NCBI GenBank assembly: GCA_011523365.1
Contig: WTGY01000151.1
Location: forward strand, 1 to 64,000
DNA: 64,000 nt
Source of the DNA: Caldilineaceae bacterium
GTDB taxonomy: Bacteria > Chloroflexota > Anaerolineae > Caldilineales > Caldilineaceae
Direction of reading: 5' to 3'
In this document: piece after piece, positions 43,543-52,248 of the stretch
Numbering within the stretch: the stretch's first letter is position 1
Layout: each line of letters begins with the position of its first letter
Program-made: the position numbers and the translations under genes
Notes under the pieces: generated by a model
What the model was told of the DNA's origin: nothing
The model's database searches: none
Seen by the model: only the letters and a program-made list of their open reading frames with translations

Positions 43543-43571
43543 TTGACGAGGGTCGACTCACCTCCTATACT
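43543..43571 (+). promoter_or_regulatory. sigma70 promoter for the hydroxyacid dehydrogenase operon
   Basis: TTGACG (43543-43548), 17-nt spacer, TATACT (43566-43571). It lies 42 nt beyond the right end of element copy 3 and about 140 nt before the ATG at 43712. Confidence 0.68.
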
Positions 43572-43711
43572 GGGAGTCCGTCACCTCACCCGTTGAACAT
43601 CAGTGGTACGGGTGCCTATAGAGTAGGTCCATACAACGATTGGAGACGAGGCTTTTTCTCCTTGCAGCCCCTGCCCCTTTCACTCCTTTCAACACCCAGG
43701 AATCACGAGCG

Positions 43712-44677
43712 ATGAAAATTCTTTACCTGCGCGCGCCGACCGGACTCGATGGAGCTTACCCCTATTTCGTCAAGGCAAACGAAGGCCGCTTCCCCTTCGA
43801 GGTATATGATCCCGACAGGTCGACAGCTGAACAGTTTGAGGGCGTGGCCGTTGTCATTGACCCGGGTGGCGCCGTGGGCACGCGTGCTTTGATCGACGCG
43901 GCCCTGGCCGCGGGTGTGAAGCTGTGGCATGTCACTACCAACGGCACCGATCATGTAGACATAGCCTATTTTCTGGAAAAGCGGTTGCCGCTGGCCAATT
44001 CGCCCGGGCGGCTGAGCGCTGTGCCGTTGGCCGAACACGTCATCATGCTGATCCTCTGCTTTGCCAAAGACCTCAAGCACAATCGGGCTGACGGCTGGCA
44101 GCGGGCAATGGGGGAAGAGCTGGCCGGCAAAAAGCTGGGGCTGATCGGCTTTGGCGCCAGCGCGCGCGAGGTGGCGCGGCGGGCGTGGCCGCTGGGCTTG
44201 CGTATCATGGCCATCGACGTGGTGGCGTTCCCGCAGGCCGAGCTGGACGAGTTTCACGTCGAGTTTCTGGGCGGGCCGAAGCAGATGAACCACGTTCTGG
44301 GGCAGGCTGACTATCTTTCTCTGCATGTCCATCTCAACGCAACGACGCGTCACATGATCGACCGCCGCGCCCTGGAACTGATGAAGCCGACCGCTGTCCT
44401 GCTCAACATCGCCCGCGGCGGGCTGGTTGATGAGGCGGCCCTGGTAGAGGTTCTTCAGCAGGGAGGAATCAGGGGAGCCGGGCTGGACGTGTTCGAGGAA
44501 GAGCCGCTGCCGGCAGACCATCCGCTGCTGCAGCTGGACAACGTCATCCTCACGCCGCATTCATCGGGTTACACGCCGGATACGCCCCGTAGGCGTATGG
44601 AGGCCGCGGTTGAAAATGTGGAACGCATCGCCAACGGGCTGAGGCCGGGCGATTTGGTTACGGCGTTGGTGCGGTGA
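43712..44677 (+). CDS. D-isomer-specific 2-hydroxyacid dehydrogenase family protein
   Basis: 321 aa. NAD motif GLIGFGASAREVARR (about 141) and catalytic positions IARGG (Arg), FEEEPLP (Glu) and TPHSSG (His) are intact. The ATG at 43712 gives a typical N-terminus; 24 residues upstream in frame lack family similarity. First gene of a run with a second dehydrogenase and an aldolase. Likely substrates are hydroxypyruvate, glyoxylate or sugar-derived 2-keto acids. Confidence 0.87.
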   Translation: MKILYLRAPTGLDGAYPYFVKANEGRFPFEVYDPDRSTAEQFEGVAVVIDPGGAVGTRALIDAALAAGVKLWHVTTNGTDHVDIAYFLEKRLPLANSPGRLSAVPLAEHVIMLILCFAKDLKHNRADGWQRAMGEELAGKKLGLIGFGASAREVARRAWPLGLRIMAIDVVAFPQAELDEFHVEFLGGPKQMNHVLGQADYLSLHVHLNATTRHMIDRRALELMKPTAVLLNIARGGLVDEAALVEVLQQGGIRGAGLDVFEEEPLPADHPLLQLDNVILTPHSSGYTPDTPRRRMEAAVENVERIANGLRPGDLVTALVR

Positions 44678-44773
44678 CTCTGGAGAACGGTAAGAGCTGG
44701 AGTAGTGCCCTGTTTCGTCTACCGCCTTGAGTGGCAAGGCGTAACAAGGGTTCACATTTCAAAAGGGGGGAAG

Positions 44774-45775
44774 ATGACGAAATTCAAAGTGGCCATGGTG
44801 CATATGGACCCGGAGGAGCTGCCCGAATGGGTTCCAGAAACGATGGCGAACCATGGCATAGAGTTCGTTTTCCAGGAATGCGAGACGCACGCGCAGCTGG
44901 CGGCCTGCGCCGGGGACGCCGATGTCGTGTGGATCTTCGGCGGCAGTCACATCGTAACCGCCGAAAACGTGGCCGATCTGCAACGCTGCGGCGCGTTGAT
45001 CCGTACCGGCAGCGGCACGGATAACATACCGATCGAGGCCGCGACCGCGCACGGAATAATCGTCGCCAATACGCCCGAAGCCTTCAACGACGGCGTGTCG
45101 GACCACACGATCGGGCTGCTGCTGGCTGTCGTTCGCCAGATCGCGCTTCAGGACCAGAAGGTGCGCGCCGGCGTCTGGGACCGCTACGCAGGCTTCCCGG
45201 GCTGGCATCTGCAGGGGCAGACGCTGGGGCTGATCGGTTTCGGGCATATCGCCCGCCTGGTGACGCGCAAGCTGAGCGGGTTCGAAATGACGGTACTGGC
45301 GCACGACCCGTTCGTGAGCGCCGAGTTAATGGCCGACCACGGTGTGCAAGCGGCATCAATGGAGGAGGTGCTGTCCGGTTCCGACTTTGTTTCGCTCCAC
45401 TGCCCGCTGCTGGACACGACCCACAAACTGATTGGAGAACGCGAACTGCGTCTGATGAAGCCCCGGGGGATCCTGATCAATACCTCCCGCGGTCCGGTGG
45501 TGGACGAAACGGCGCTGTTCCGGGCGCTGACCGAGGGCTGGATCGCGGCCGCCGGCCTCGACGTGCTGGAGCAGGAGCCGCCGGACGCGGACAACCCCCT
45601 GTTCAGCCTGGAAAACGTCGTTCTCACGCCGCACATTGCAGGCTATTCTGATGAATCGCTGGATAACAGTTGGCGGCTGTCGGTCGAGACCGTCCTGGAT
45701 CTGGCGCAAGGGCGCTGGCCCCGTTCTTACGTCAACCCCGGTGTGAAGCCGCGCTGGCAGCTGCAAAGGAGATGA
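44774..45775 (+). CDS. D-isomer-specific 2-hydroxyacid dehydrogenase family protein (phosphoglycerate dehydrogenase-like)
   Basis: 333 aa. NAD motif GLIGFGHIARLVTRK (about 148), TSRGPVVDE (Arg), LEQEPPD (Glu) and TPHIAGY (His). The start behind AAAGGGGGG is preferred to a longer in-frame alternative. It is clearly different from the preceding gene, so two distinct reductases serve this operon. The aldolase gene follows after 4 nt, implying translational coupling. Confidence 0.88.
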   Translation: MTKFKVAMVHMDPEELPEWVPETMANHGIEFVFQECETHAQLAACAGDADVVWIFGGSHIVTAENVADLQRCGALIRTGSGTDNIPIEAATAHGIIVANTPEAFNDGVSDHTIGLLLAVVRQIALQDQKVRAGVWDRYAGFPGWHLQGQTLGLIGFGHIARLVTRKLSGFEMTVLAHDPFVSAELMADHGVQAASMEEVLSGSDFVSLHCPLLDTTHKLIGERELRLMKPRGILINTSRGPVVDETALFRALTEGWIAAAGLDVLEQEPPDADNPLFSLENVVLTPHIAGYSDESLDNSWRLSVETVLDLAQGRWPRSYVNPGVKPRWQLQRR

Positions 45776-45779
45776 GAGC

Positions 45780-46556
45780 ATGAAAAGACAGGATCTGAAG
45801 AAGCGTCTGCACGGAGGCGAGCACGTCTTCGGGACATGGTCGGCGTCGACCGACCCGCTGGTGGCGGCGACGGTGGCGCAAGCCGGCTTCGACTGGATGA
45901 GCATCGACATGGAGCATTCGCCGCGCAATGTGGAATCGTTGCGCTACATCCTGTGGATGGTCCGGGCGACGCCGACCGTGGCGATGGTCAGAGTGAAGGA
46001 CAACCGGCCCGATGAGATCAAACAGGCGCTCGACAATGGCGCTGACGGCGTCGTCGTGCCGCTGATCGAGTCGGTAGAGGACGCCCGCCGGGCGGTGGCG
46101 GGCTGCAAATATCCGCCGGACGGCGTGCGCGGCTACGGGCCCTTTATGCCATCGTTCGGCGGCGATGACCGAGCCTACCAGAGTACTGCCAATGATGAAA
46201 CCCTGGTGTTCATCCAGGTCGAGCATTACCGCGCCGTTGACGTAATTGAAGAGATCGCGGCACTCGAAGGTGTTGACGGCTTCATCATCGGGCCGAACGA
46301 CCTGACGCTTTCGATGGACATCTTCGGCGCCTGGGAGAGCGAGGCGTTCATCAGCACGATTCAGCGGATTGTCAGGGCCGGTGACGCCAACGGTATTCCG
46401 GCCGGTTTCCCGGTGGACGTGCTGGGCGGGGCCGAGGCCGGTATCGCCTGGGTAAAGGAGTATGCGCCGACACTGCGGCTATTGACGATTGGCGGGGATC
46501 TGGGCTTCGTCTCCGCAGGCGCCGAGGCCGCGTTGCAGCAGATCAGGGACAGGTGA
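45780..46556 (+). CDS. HpcH/HpaI-family class II aldolase
   Basis: 258 aa, the usual length. The catalytic base H46 is in DMEHSPRN, R71 in MVRVKD, and the metal ligands are E148 (QVEH) and D174 (GPNDL); RGYGP at about 117-121 is also conserved. The family cleaves 2-keto-3-deoxy acids to pyruvate plus an aldehyde, as in 5-keto-4-deoxyglucarate aldolase. AAGGAG precedes the ATG. Paired with two 2-hydroxyacid dehydrogenases, it could release an aldehyde acid that they reduce. Confidence 0.88.
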   Translation: MKRQDLKKRLHGGEHVFGTWSASTDPLVAATVAQAGFDWMSIDMEHSPRNVESLRYILWMVRATPTVAMVRVKDNRPDEIKQALDNGADGVVVPLIESVEDARRAVAGCKYPPDGVRGYGPFMPSFGGDDRAYQSTANDETLVFIQVEHYRAVDVIEEIAALEGVDGFIIGPNDLTLSMDIFGAWESEAFISTIQRIVRAGDANGIPAGFPVDVLGGAEAGIAWVKEYAPTLRLLTIGGDLGFVSAGAEAALQQIRDR

Positions 46557-46581
46557 CAATGGGGGGGCACTGACCCGGCTG

Positions 46582-47736
46582 CTACCCGCTGATTCCAAAC
46601 ATCCGCGCCGCGTTGCCGCCCAGTATCAGATTCTTCTCTGCTGTCGTAAGGAAGTCGCAGTGCAGGCGGATGTAGTCCACCGACTGCTTGTACGTGCACC
46701 AGAAGCCGCCGCTGTAGGGCATGTCCGAGCCCCACATCAGCTTCTCTACGTCGACCTGGTCGCACAGCCGTTTGAGCATCTCCTGCCCTTCGTCGTAGGG
46801 GTACTCGGGCCACTTCGCCTGCATCAGGACTTCGGCGTTCATGTGGGGCCGCTTCAGCAACGCGACCACCTCTTCGGGGATGCCGATTTCGTGAATGATG
46901 GCAGCTGGCACCAGCCCGTGCGTGATTACCGACGGGATGTCATCGTGGGCGTCGGCCCAGCGGCTCAGCTCGCCGACGCGCTCCATGAAGCCCGCCACCC
47001 GGTCCTGTTTGCGGGCGTCGATGTACCAGAAGATGGGAATCCCCAGGCGGCGCACCAGTTGCCACAGCGGCTCGAACTTGGCGTCGTCGATCCTGTCCAC
47101 GTATCCTCGCAAAGCAAATAGCTCGACACTGAAGTAAAGCCCCGTGCATCCCAGCTCCGTGACGGCGCGTTCAAGTCGCGCCAGCTCCTCCCCCTGATAC
47201 GCCTCAGCCTCCCGAATCTGCGCCAGTGCGATGAATCGGTCCGGGTAGCGGCGCATCGCCTCTGCGTAGTACTCGTTTATGTTGGCGCCGTAGACATGGT
47301 CGCTCTGGAGTATCCCCCTGTCCACCCCGGCGACCTCCATCTCGGCGATCATCCTTTCTGGGGTCGCCTCCAGGTTCTCTAGGGCGGGGGGATAGAACTG
47401 CATGACGTAGTCGACGCCGTCCAGCGTGAGCTCGGCCTGGCCGTATCTGCCAAAACGGAAGTCGAGGTCGGGCATGGCGTTGATGTCGTCGGAGGGGAAA
47501 TCGAGCAGTGGTTCTTTGACGCGAGCGCCGTCCTCTTTGCGCCAGAAGTCGGTGAAGTCACGCAGATGGTACTGCCACAGTTTGAGCGTCAGCGCCGCGC
47601 TGGCCGCGCCCGAGCCGGTGGCAAAGCGGCGGAAGATGTGGGAGTGGGCGTCGATGACAAGGGATTTCTCCTCATCCTCCGAGTCGACTTGCCGCCAGCC
47701 TCCGCCGAAGAACTCCATCTTTCTCTCTGTGGTCAT
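46582..47736 (-). CDS. amidohydrolase family 2 protein
   Basis: 384-aa metal-dependent TIM-barrel hydrolase or decarboxylase. The N-terminal metal motif is VIDAHSHIF (DxHxH-like), a central histidine is in LVPAAIIHE/ITHGL, and the late Asp lies in MWGSDMPYSGG, as in COG2159 amidohydrolases. GGAGGAAAG before ATG 47736 decides the start. It overlaps the upstream SDR gene by 4 nt (ATGA), so the two are translationally coupled. The substrate could be a lactone, a carboxylated aromatic or a sugar acid; sequence cannot decide. Confidence 0.85.
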   Translation of the reverse strand: MTTERKMEFFGGGWRQVDSEDEEKSLVIDAHSHIFRRFATGSGAASAALTLKLWQYHLRDFTDFWRKEDGARVKEPLLDFPSDDINAMPDLDFRFGRYGQAELTLDGVDYVMQFYPPALENLEATPERMIAEMEVAGVDRGILQSDHVYGANINEYYAEAMRRYPDRFIALAQIREAEAYQGEELARLERAVTELGCTGLYFSVELFALRGYVDRIDDAKFEPLWQLVRRLGIPIFWYIDARKQDRVAGFMERVGELSRWADAHDDIPSVITHGLVPAAIIHEIGIPEEVVALLKRPHMNAEVLMQAKWPEYPYDEGQEMLKRLCDQVDVEKLMWGSDMPYSGGFWCTYKQSVDYIRLHCDFLTTAEKNLILGGNAARMFGISG

Positions 47737-48722
47737 CTTTCCTCCATCCACGATTGAAAGTCGCTTTGCCGCCAGGTGTAATTGGGACGATAGCCCAGCA
47801 AGCGGGTGGCCCTTTCGTGCGACCAAAGGGAGGTAAAGCCTTCCAAGGGCTTCTTGAGGGGTATATCCGGGCCGGCTGTGTCTGCTTCTCCTTCGCCAAA
47901 CGAACTCCGTAAACGGTCGATAAGCAGAGACGTCAGCTCTCTGGAGCAGGTGTCGGCGCCATTGATGAGAAACACTTCGTGCCTGATCGAGTCATTTTCG
48001 ACTGCTAGGCGGAATGCCTGCGCGGCGTCGCGGGCGTCGGTGAAGGCCCACAGTATCTTGCGCGGCGCCGGCGGACCCGGTGACGGCCAGTCGCCCTCGG
48101 CGTTCTCAATTGTTTTGCGATAGCGGTTTTTCCACAGTTCGTCGACCGTGAACTGCTGCGCCCAGCCGGAGCGCACGGCCACCTCGACGGTTGCGCGTTC
48201 GAGATACCAGTTGTTGTTGATGCGCAGGCAGATGGTCCGGATGCCGAAGGCGTCGGTGTAACGCTTGCAGGTCAACTCGCCCAGCAGCTTGCTCAACCCG
48301 TATTCGTCCTGCGGCTCACAGAGATGCTCTTCGTCGATCGGGAGGTATTGCGGAACGATATCCTGTCTCTGGAAGGAGAAACCGGTTGCCGCGCCGGAAG
48401 AGGCAAACACGAACTTGTCGATGCCGGCATGGACTGCCGCTTCAAGGACATTGACGGTGCCGATTACGTTGACGTTTAGCAGTTGCGCCGGCGTCGCCCG
48501 GCCCGGGCCCGGTATGGCCGCGAGATGGATGACGGCATCGTGATCCGGACAGGCTTCGGCGAGTTGGTCGGGCTGCATAATGTCGCCCTGGACGAAACCT
48601 GCCCCTTCCACACGCGGCGCTGTGCGACTGAAGCTAGTGGCGGAATGGCCCGCCTGGAGTAGCTCTCTCAGGACATATCCGCCGATGGTGCCGCTACCGC
48701 CTGTTACGAGGACCTTCAACAT
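47733..48722 (-). CDS. NAD-dependent epimerase/dehydratase (extended SDR)
   Basis: 329 aa. TGGSGTIGG nucleotide motif (7-15), FASSGAATG serine segment and YGLSK Tyr-Lys pair. It is related in fold to the SDR at 7271 rather than to the 263-aa array. GGGAGA lies about 6 nt before the ATG. Coupled by a 4-nt overlap to the amidohydrolase and preceded by the isomerase gene. Confidence 0.87.
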   Translation of the reverse strand: MLKVLVTGGSGTIGGYVLRELLQAGHSATSFSRTAPRVEGAGFVQGDIMQPDQLAEACPDHDAVIHLAAIPGPGRATPAQLLNVNVIGTVNVLEAAVHAGIDKFVFASSGAATGFSFQRQDIVPQYLPIDEEHLCEPQDEYGLSKLLGELTCKRYTDAFGIRTICLRINNNWYLERATVEVAVRSGWAQQFTVDELWKNRYRKTIENAEGDWPSPGPPAPRKILWAFTDARDAAQAFRLAVENDSIRHEVFLINGADTCSRELTSLLIDRLRSSFGEGEADTAGPDIPLKKPLEGFTSLWSHERATRLLGYRPNYTWRQSDFQSWMEER

Positions 48723-48824
48723 CTAATGTCTCCCAAGCAATCCAAGGATCTTAGCGTATCGGCAGCCTGCGTTCGGCACTGATCAGAACGCGAGGCCGTC
48801 AAGCTGGTTCACCATTCACTCTCC

Positions 48825-49826
48825 CTAGTCCTTCGTCTCTTCCCAAAGCTCATGCACTGCGGCCACCTCCCACCAGGCCGGCCCCACCGGCTTTTCCAGC
48901 AGCATCGGCCTGATGAATGCAGCCGCCTTTTCCAGGCCTTCCTGGATTTCTATGTATTCGCTTTCCATTTCCAGGGTCAGGATGCCGGTGTAGCCGATAA
49001 ACCGCAGGGTCGAAATGACCTCGCGCCAGGTGCGTTCGTCGTGTCCCCAGCCCGGTATGGTGAACGTCCACGACCGATTCTGGTACTGCTTGAGGTCGGT
49101 CGAGTCGAAGTAGCCGCGCAGGCGCAGATTCGGTTCGTGGATCAGCGTATCCTTGAGATGAACTGCCTGGATGAGATCGCTCAACTCATGGATGGCGGCC
49201 AGCGGGTCTATCCCCTGCACCCACATGTGCGAAATGTCATAGTTGCAGGCGACCACCGGGCCCAGTTCGTCGCGCAGGCGGCGCAGTTTGACCGGGCTGT
49301 GAATCATGTCGTTGATCTGCATTTCGAAGCACAGAGTTACCCCGTGGTCGGCCGCGATCCGGCTGTGCTCCTTCCAGTAGGGGAGCAGGCGACGCTCCCA
49401 CTGCCACTCGAGGGCGTCGCGCAGAAAGGGCAGGTCGGTGTTGATAATCCAAGCCGGCAAGCTGTCGCCCTCGGCGCCTTCGGGCAGGCCGGCCACAAGG
49501 GCCAACCGGGTGCAACCTACCCTCTCCATAAGCGCGCACGTATTGCGAAATTGGCGTGAGTACTCCTCTGCAATGCGGCGGTCGGGTACCAGGGGCGTCC
49601 CGTGTCCGGCGAAAGAGTAGATCTCGAGGCCGTAGGCGGCGTAGATGTCCAGCCAGCGCTCCAGCTCACCCGGGTCTGCGAGCAGTCTGTCGACATCACA
49701 GTACTTGACGGCCCCGGGACCGCCCGCTGCCACCTCGACTGCCTGTACGCCCTGCTCCTGGCAAAACTGCAGGCCCTCTTCGAAATCAAACATATTGATA
49801 AAGAAGGTATTCATGCCGAGTTTCAT
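48825..49826 (-). CDS. sugar phosphate isomerase/epimerase-like TIM barrel
   Basis: 333 aa, xylose isomerase-like/AP endonuclease 2 fold. Metal-ligand positions are seen in CFEMQIND (Glu), CNYDISHM (Asp/His), VHLKDT (His) and LEMESE (Glu). MKLGMNTFF is the family N-terminus, so the internal Met at 49826 is the start; the longer frame is rejected. First gene of a three-gene minus-strand unit behind a clear promoter. Members isomerise or epimerise sugars, inositols or keto sugars. Confidence 0.86.
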   Translation of the reverse strand: MKLGMNTFFINMFDFEEGLQFCQEQGVQAVEVAAGGPGAVKYCDVDRLLADPGELERWLDIYAAYGLEIYSFAGHGTPLVPDRRIAEEYSRQFRNTCALMERVGCTRLALVAGLPEGAEGDSLPAWIINTDLPFLRDALEWQWERRLLPYWKEHSRIAADHGVTLCFEMQINDMIHSPVKLRRLRDELGPVVACNYDISHMWVQGIDPLAAIHELSDLIQAVHLKDTLIHEPNLRLRGYFDSTDLKQYQNRSWTFTIPGWGHDERTWREVISTLRFIGYTGILTLEMESEYIEIQEGLEKAAAFIRPMLLEKPVGPAWWEVAAVHELWEETKD

Positions 49827-49881
49827 GTCAACTGCCTTTCGCGTGGAGATCGGATGCGACCCGGGAACTGTAAGCACGGCT

Positions 49882-49897
49882 CGCCAGTTCGCTGGCG
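49882..49897. other. tight hairpin in the divergent intergenic region
   Basis: Perfect 6-bp stem CGCCAG/CTGGCG around TTCG. It lies in the predicted leader of the isomerase gene (minus strand). It may stabilise the leader; there is no other evidence. Confidence 0.4.
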
Positions 49898-49930
49898 CCT
49901 CTGCGGCAAATATCTCACCTTATCACGGCC

Positions 49931-49959
49931 ATCATAGTAAGGTCCGCGCTGTTCGTCAA
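49931..49959 (-). promoter_or_regulatory. sigma70 promoter for the isomerase-SDR-amidohydrolase unit
   Basis: Minus-strand TTGACG (49954-49959), 17-nt spacer, TATGAT (49931-49936), about 105 nt before the ATG at 49826. It is divergent from the promoter at 49987-50015. Confidence 0.65.
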
Positions 49960-49986
49960 TCACCGGAATCCGTCGGCCGGCAGCGG

Positions 49987-50015
49987 TTAGCGCAAAACTG
50001 CAGGTCGTGTATACT
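49987..50015 (+). promoter_or_regulatory. sigma70-type promoter for the SDR-M24 unit
   Basis: TTAGCG (49987-49992), 17-nt spacer, TATACT (50010-50015), 65 nt before the ATG at 50081. The -10 is good and the -35 weaker. Confidence 0.5.
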
Positions 50016-50080
50016 ATGCCCAATCCACTCGCCACAGTCCAATGGAATTACCCGCCTGCCACGCATCAGGAGCACAAGAG

Positions 50081-50911
50081 ATGACCCAAACGCGGAAAAT
50101 GGAAGGCAAGCGCGTACTCGTTACCGGCTCTGGCACCGGAATCGGCCGCGGTGTTGCCCTGGAGTTCGCCCGCGAGGGCGCGGATGTCGTGCTGCACTAC
50201 GCCCATAGCGCGGCCGGGGCCGCCAGCGCAGTTGACGAGATTCGAGGCGCCGGCGGAAAAGCCGAGGTTTTCCAGGCGGATTTAGCCGATATCGACGAGG
50301 TGAAGGGGCTGGCGGATAAAGCGATCGACTTCCTCGGCGGGCTCGACGTGCTCGTAAACAACGCCGGCATCACCATGAACAAGCCGTTTCTCGACGTAAC
50401 GCCCGAGCAGTTCGACACACTCTACAATGTGAACATCCGCGGCATGTACTTTCTGACGCAGGCCGCGGTCCCCACCATGATCGAGCAGGGGGGCGGCGCT
50501 GTGATCAACCTGACCTCAGTCCATGCCTTTGCCGGGATGACCGAGCACACAATTTACGCCGGCACGAAGGCAGCCATCGTCGGTTTCACGCGTGTTCTCG
50601 CACTCGAACTGGCGACGAGAGGAGTACGCGTCAACGCCATTGCGCCCGGCTGGATTCTGGTTGAGAATCATCTAAAGGTGCTGGGCGAATTCGACCAGCA
50701 GGCGGCCGGCGCCACCATTCCTGCGGGTGTGATCGGCGCACCGCACGACATCGGCAAGCTGGCCCTTTTTCTCGCGTCCGACGAGAGCCGCTACATCGTC
50801 GGCCAGACCCTCGTCATCGACGGCGGCATGCTGGCGATCATGCCCCTTTCCGGCGACTTTCGCGACCCTCGCCAGGAACAGTGGGGGCAGGGTTATGTGC
50901 CCGGTCTCTGA
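50081..50911 (+). CDS. classical SDR oxidoreductase (FabG/glucose dehydrogenase-like)
   Basis: 276 aa. TGSGTGIG cofactor motif (15-22), NNAG (93-96), catalytic S146, Y159 and K163 (YAGTK). AGGAGC about 7 nt before the ATG supports this start. The C-terminus VIDGGM is typical. Classical SDRs of this type oxidise sugars, polyols or hydroxy acids. It precedes the M24 peptidase by 37 nt and is probably co-transcribed with it. Confidence 0.87.
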   Translation: MTQTRKMEGKRVLVTGSGTGIGRGVALEFAREGADVVLHYAHSAAGAASAVDEIRGAGGKAEVFQADLADIDEVKGLADKAIDFLGGLDVLVNNAGITMNKPFLDVTPEQFDTLYNVNIRGMYFLTQAAVPTMIEQGGGAVINLTSVHAFAGMTEHTIYAGTKAAIVGFTRVLALELATRGVRVNAIAPGWILVENHLKVLGEFDQQAAGATIPAGVIGAPHDIGKLALFLASDESRYIVGQTLVIDGGMLAIMPLSGDFRDPRQEQWGQGYVPGL

Positions 50912-50948
50912 TTGACATACCTCGCGCAACACCGAAGGAGAGCGGATC

Positions 50949-52196
50949 ATGCTTTTCAATCGCGCCCGCGCTGTCGACTATATGCAGGAATACGGGCTGG
51001 ATGTACTGGTTGCGACATCACCGGTCAACATCACCTATTTCACCGACTACTACTGCTGGATCGACCCGCTGTTCAAAGAGTTCATGATGGTGCCGGGGGC
51101 GTCTTCCAACCTGGCACAGGCCTATGCCGTCTTCCCGCTGGAGGGCGAGCCCGCCCTGGTTGTCAATCCGCTGTTCGCCGCAAACGCCGAGGAGCTGTGG
51201 GTTAAGGATCTGTACATTTTCGGCAGCGCCGGCCTCGACGACTCGCTGCCGGCCGGCGAGCTGCCCCGGTCCCTGCTCCGTTTCCAGCAGCTTCTCCGTG
51301 CCCAGCACGACAACGCCACGCCGACCGACGCGCTTCTGAGCATTCTGAATCAGCGCGGGCTGACGAGCGCGCGCATCGGCCTGGAGACGGAAGGACTGCC
51401 CCCGGAAACGAAGGAAGTCATAGAGCGTGCGCTGCCTGGCGCGTCCCTCAAGAACTGTTCCGATCTGATCCGCATGGTTAGGATGGTGAAAAGCGCAGAA
51501 GAGATTCAGCGACTGACCCGTTCGGCAGAGATCAACGAACAGGCGGCGATGGAGTCCCTGGCCATGGCCCGTCCCGGGTTGGCCGTGTCAGAGATGGCGG
51601 GGCACTACCGGGCGCTGGCGGCGCAGATGGGCGCCGATTTCGATCATTTTGCATTCGGCGTGCGCGGCCTGGGCATGACGACAGAAACCGGCTACCAGCT
51701 TGCGGAAGATGACGTACTCTACGTCGATTACGGCTGCATCTACCGGTACTGCTTCTCCGACAGCGGTACGACGCTGGCGATGAGAGAACTGCCGCCCGAA
51801 TTGAGCAGGCGCTTTGCAGCCTTGCGCGCCTGCATGGACGCCGGTGAAGAGGCGATGCGGCCGGGCGCCAAGGCGTCGACTGTCGCAGACGCAATGGTCG
51901 ATGCCCTGCACGATCGCAGTATCACCGCCTCCTTCCCGCACGGGCACGGCGTGGGCCTGGAAGTGCGCGACTACCCCGTCCTCGTACCCGACAACGGGCT
52001 GCGTATCAAGGATGACTGCGTGGATCTGCCGTCCGACCTGACGCTGGAAGCGGACATGGTCCTCAACCTGGAGGCCCCGCTCTTCATGCCCGGTGTAGGT
52101 TCTCTGCACATAGAGCAGTCATACGTCGTGACGCCGCAGGGGAGCCGGCCCCTCGTTGACCAGGAAAGGCGGCGGCCCGTGGTCATTGGTCAGTGA
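50949..52196 (+). CDS. M24-family metallopeptidase (Xaa-Pro peptidase/creatinase fold)
   Basis: 415 aa. An N-terminal creatinase-type domain precedes the pita-bread domain with dimetal ligands D260 (YVDYG), D271 (FSDSG), H333 (HGHGVG), a Glu in NLEAP and a Glu in HIEQS. All five ligands are present, which favours a peptidase such as Xaa-Pro aminopeptidase or dipeptidase over creatinase. GGAG lies upstream of the ATG. It may process imported peptides. Confidence 0.88.
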   Translation: MLFNRARAVDYMQEYGLDVLVATSPVNITYFTDYYCWIDPLFKEFMMVPGASSNLAQAYAVFPLEGEPALVVNPLFAANAEELWVKDLYIFGSAGLDDSLPAGELPRSLLRFQQLLRAQHDNATPTDALLSILNQRGLTSARIGLETEGLPPETKEVIERALPGASLKNCSDLIRMVRMVKSAEEIQRLTRSAEINEQAAMESLAMARPGLAVSEMAGHYRALAAQMGADFDHFAFGVRGLGMTTETGYQLAEDDVLYVDYGCIYRYCFSDSGTTLAMRELPPELSRRFAALRACMDAGEEAMRPGAKASTVADAMVDALHDRSITASFPHGHGVGLEVRDYPVLVPDNGLRIKDDCVDLPSDLTLEADMVLNLEAPLFMPGVGSLHIEQSYVVTPQGSRPLVDQERRRPVVIGQ

Positions 52197-52248
52197 AGCG
52201 AGGCCGTCAACCACACTCGCCGCGACTGCTCGCAACCGGTGACTTGCA

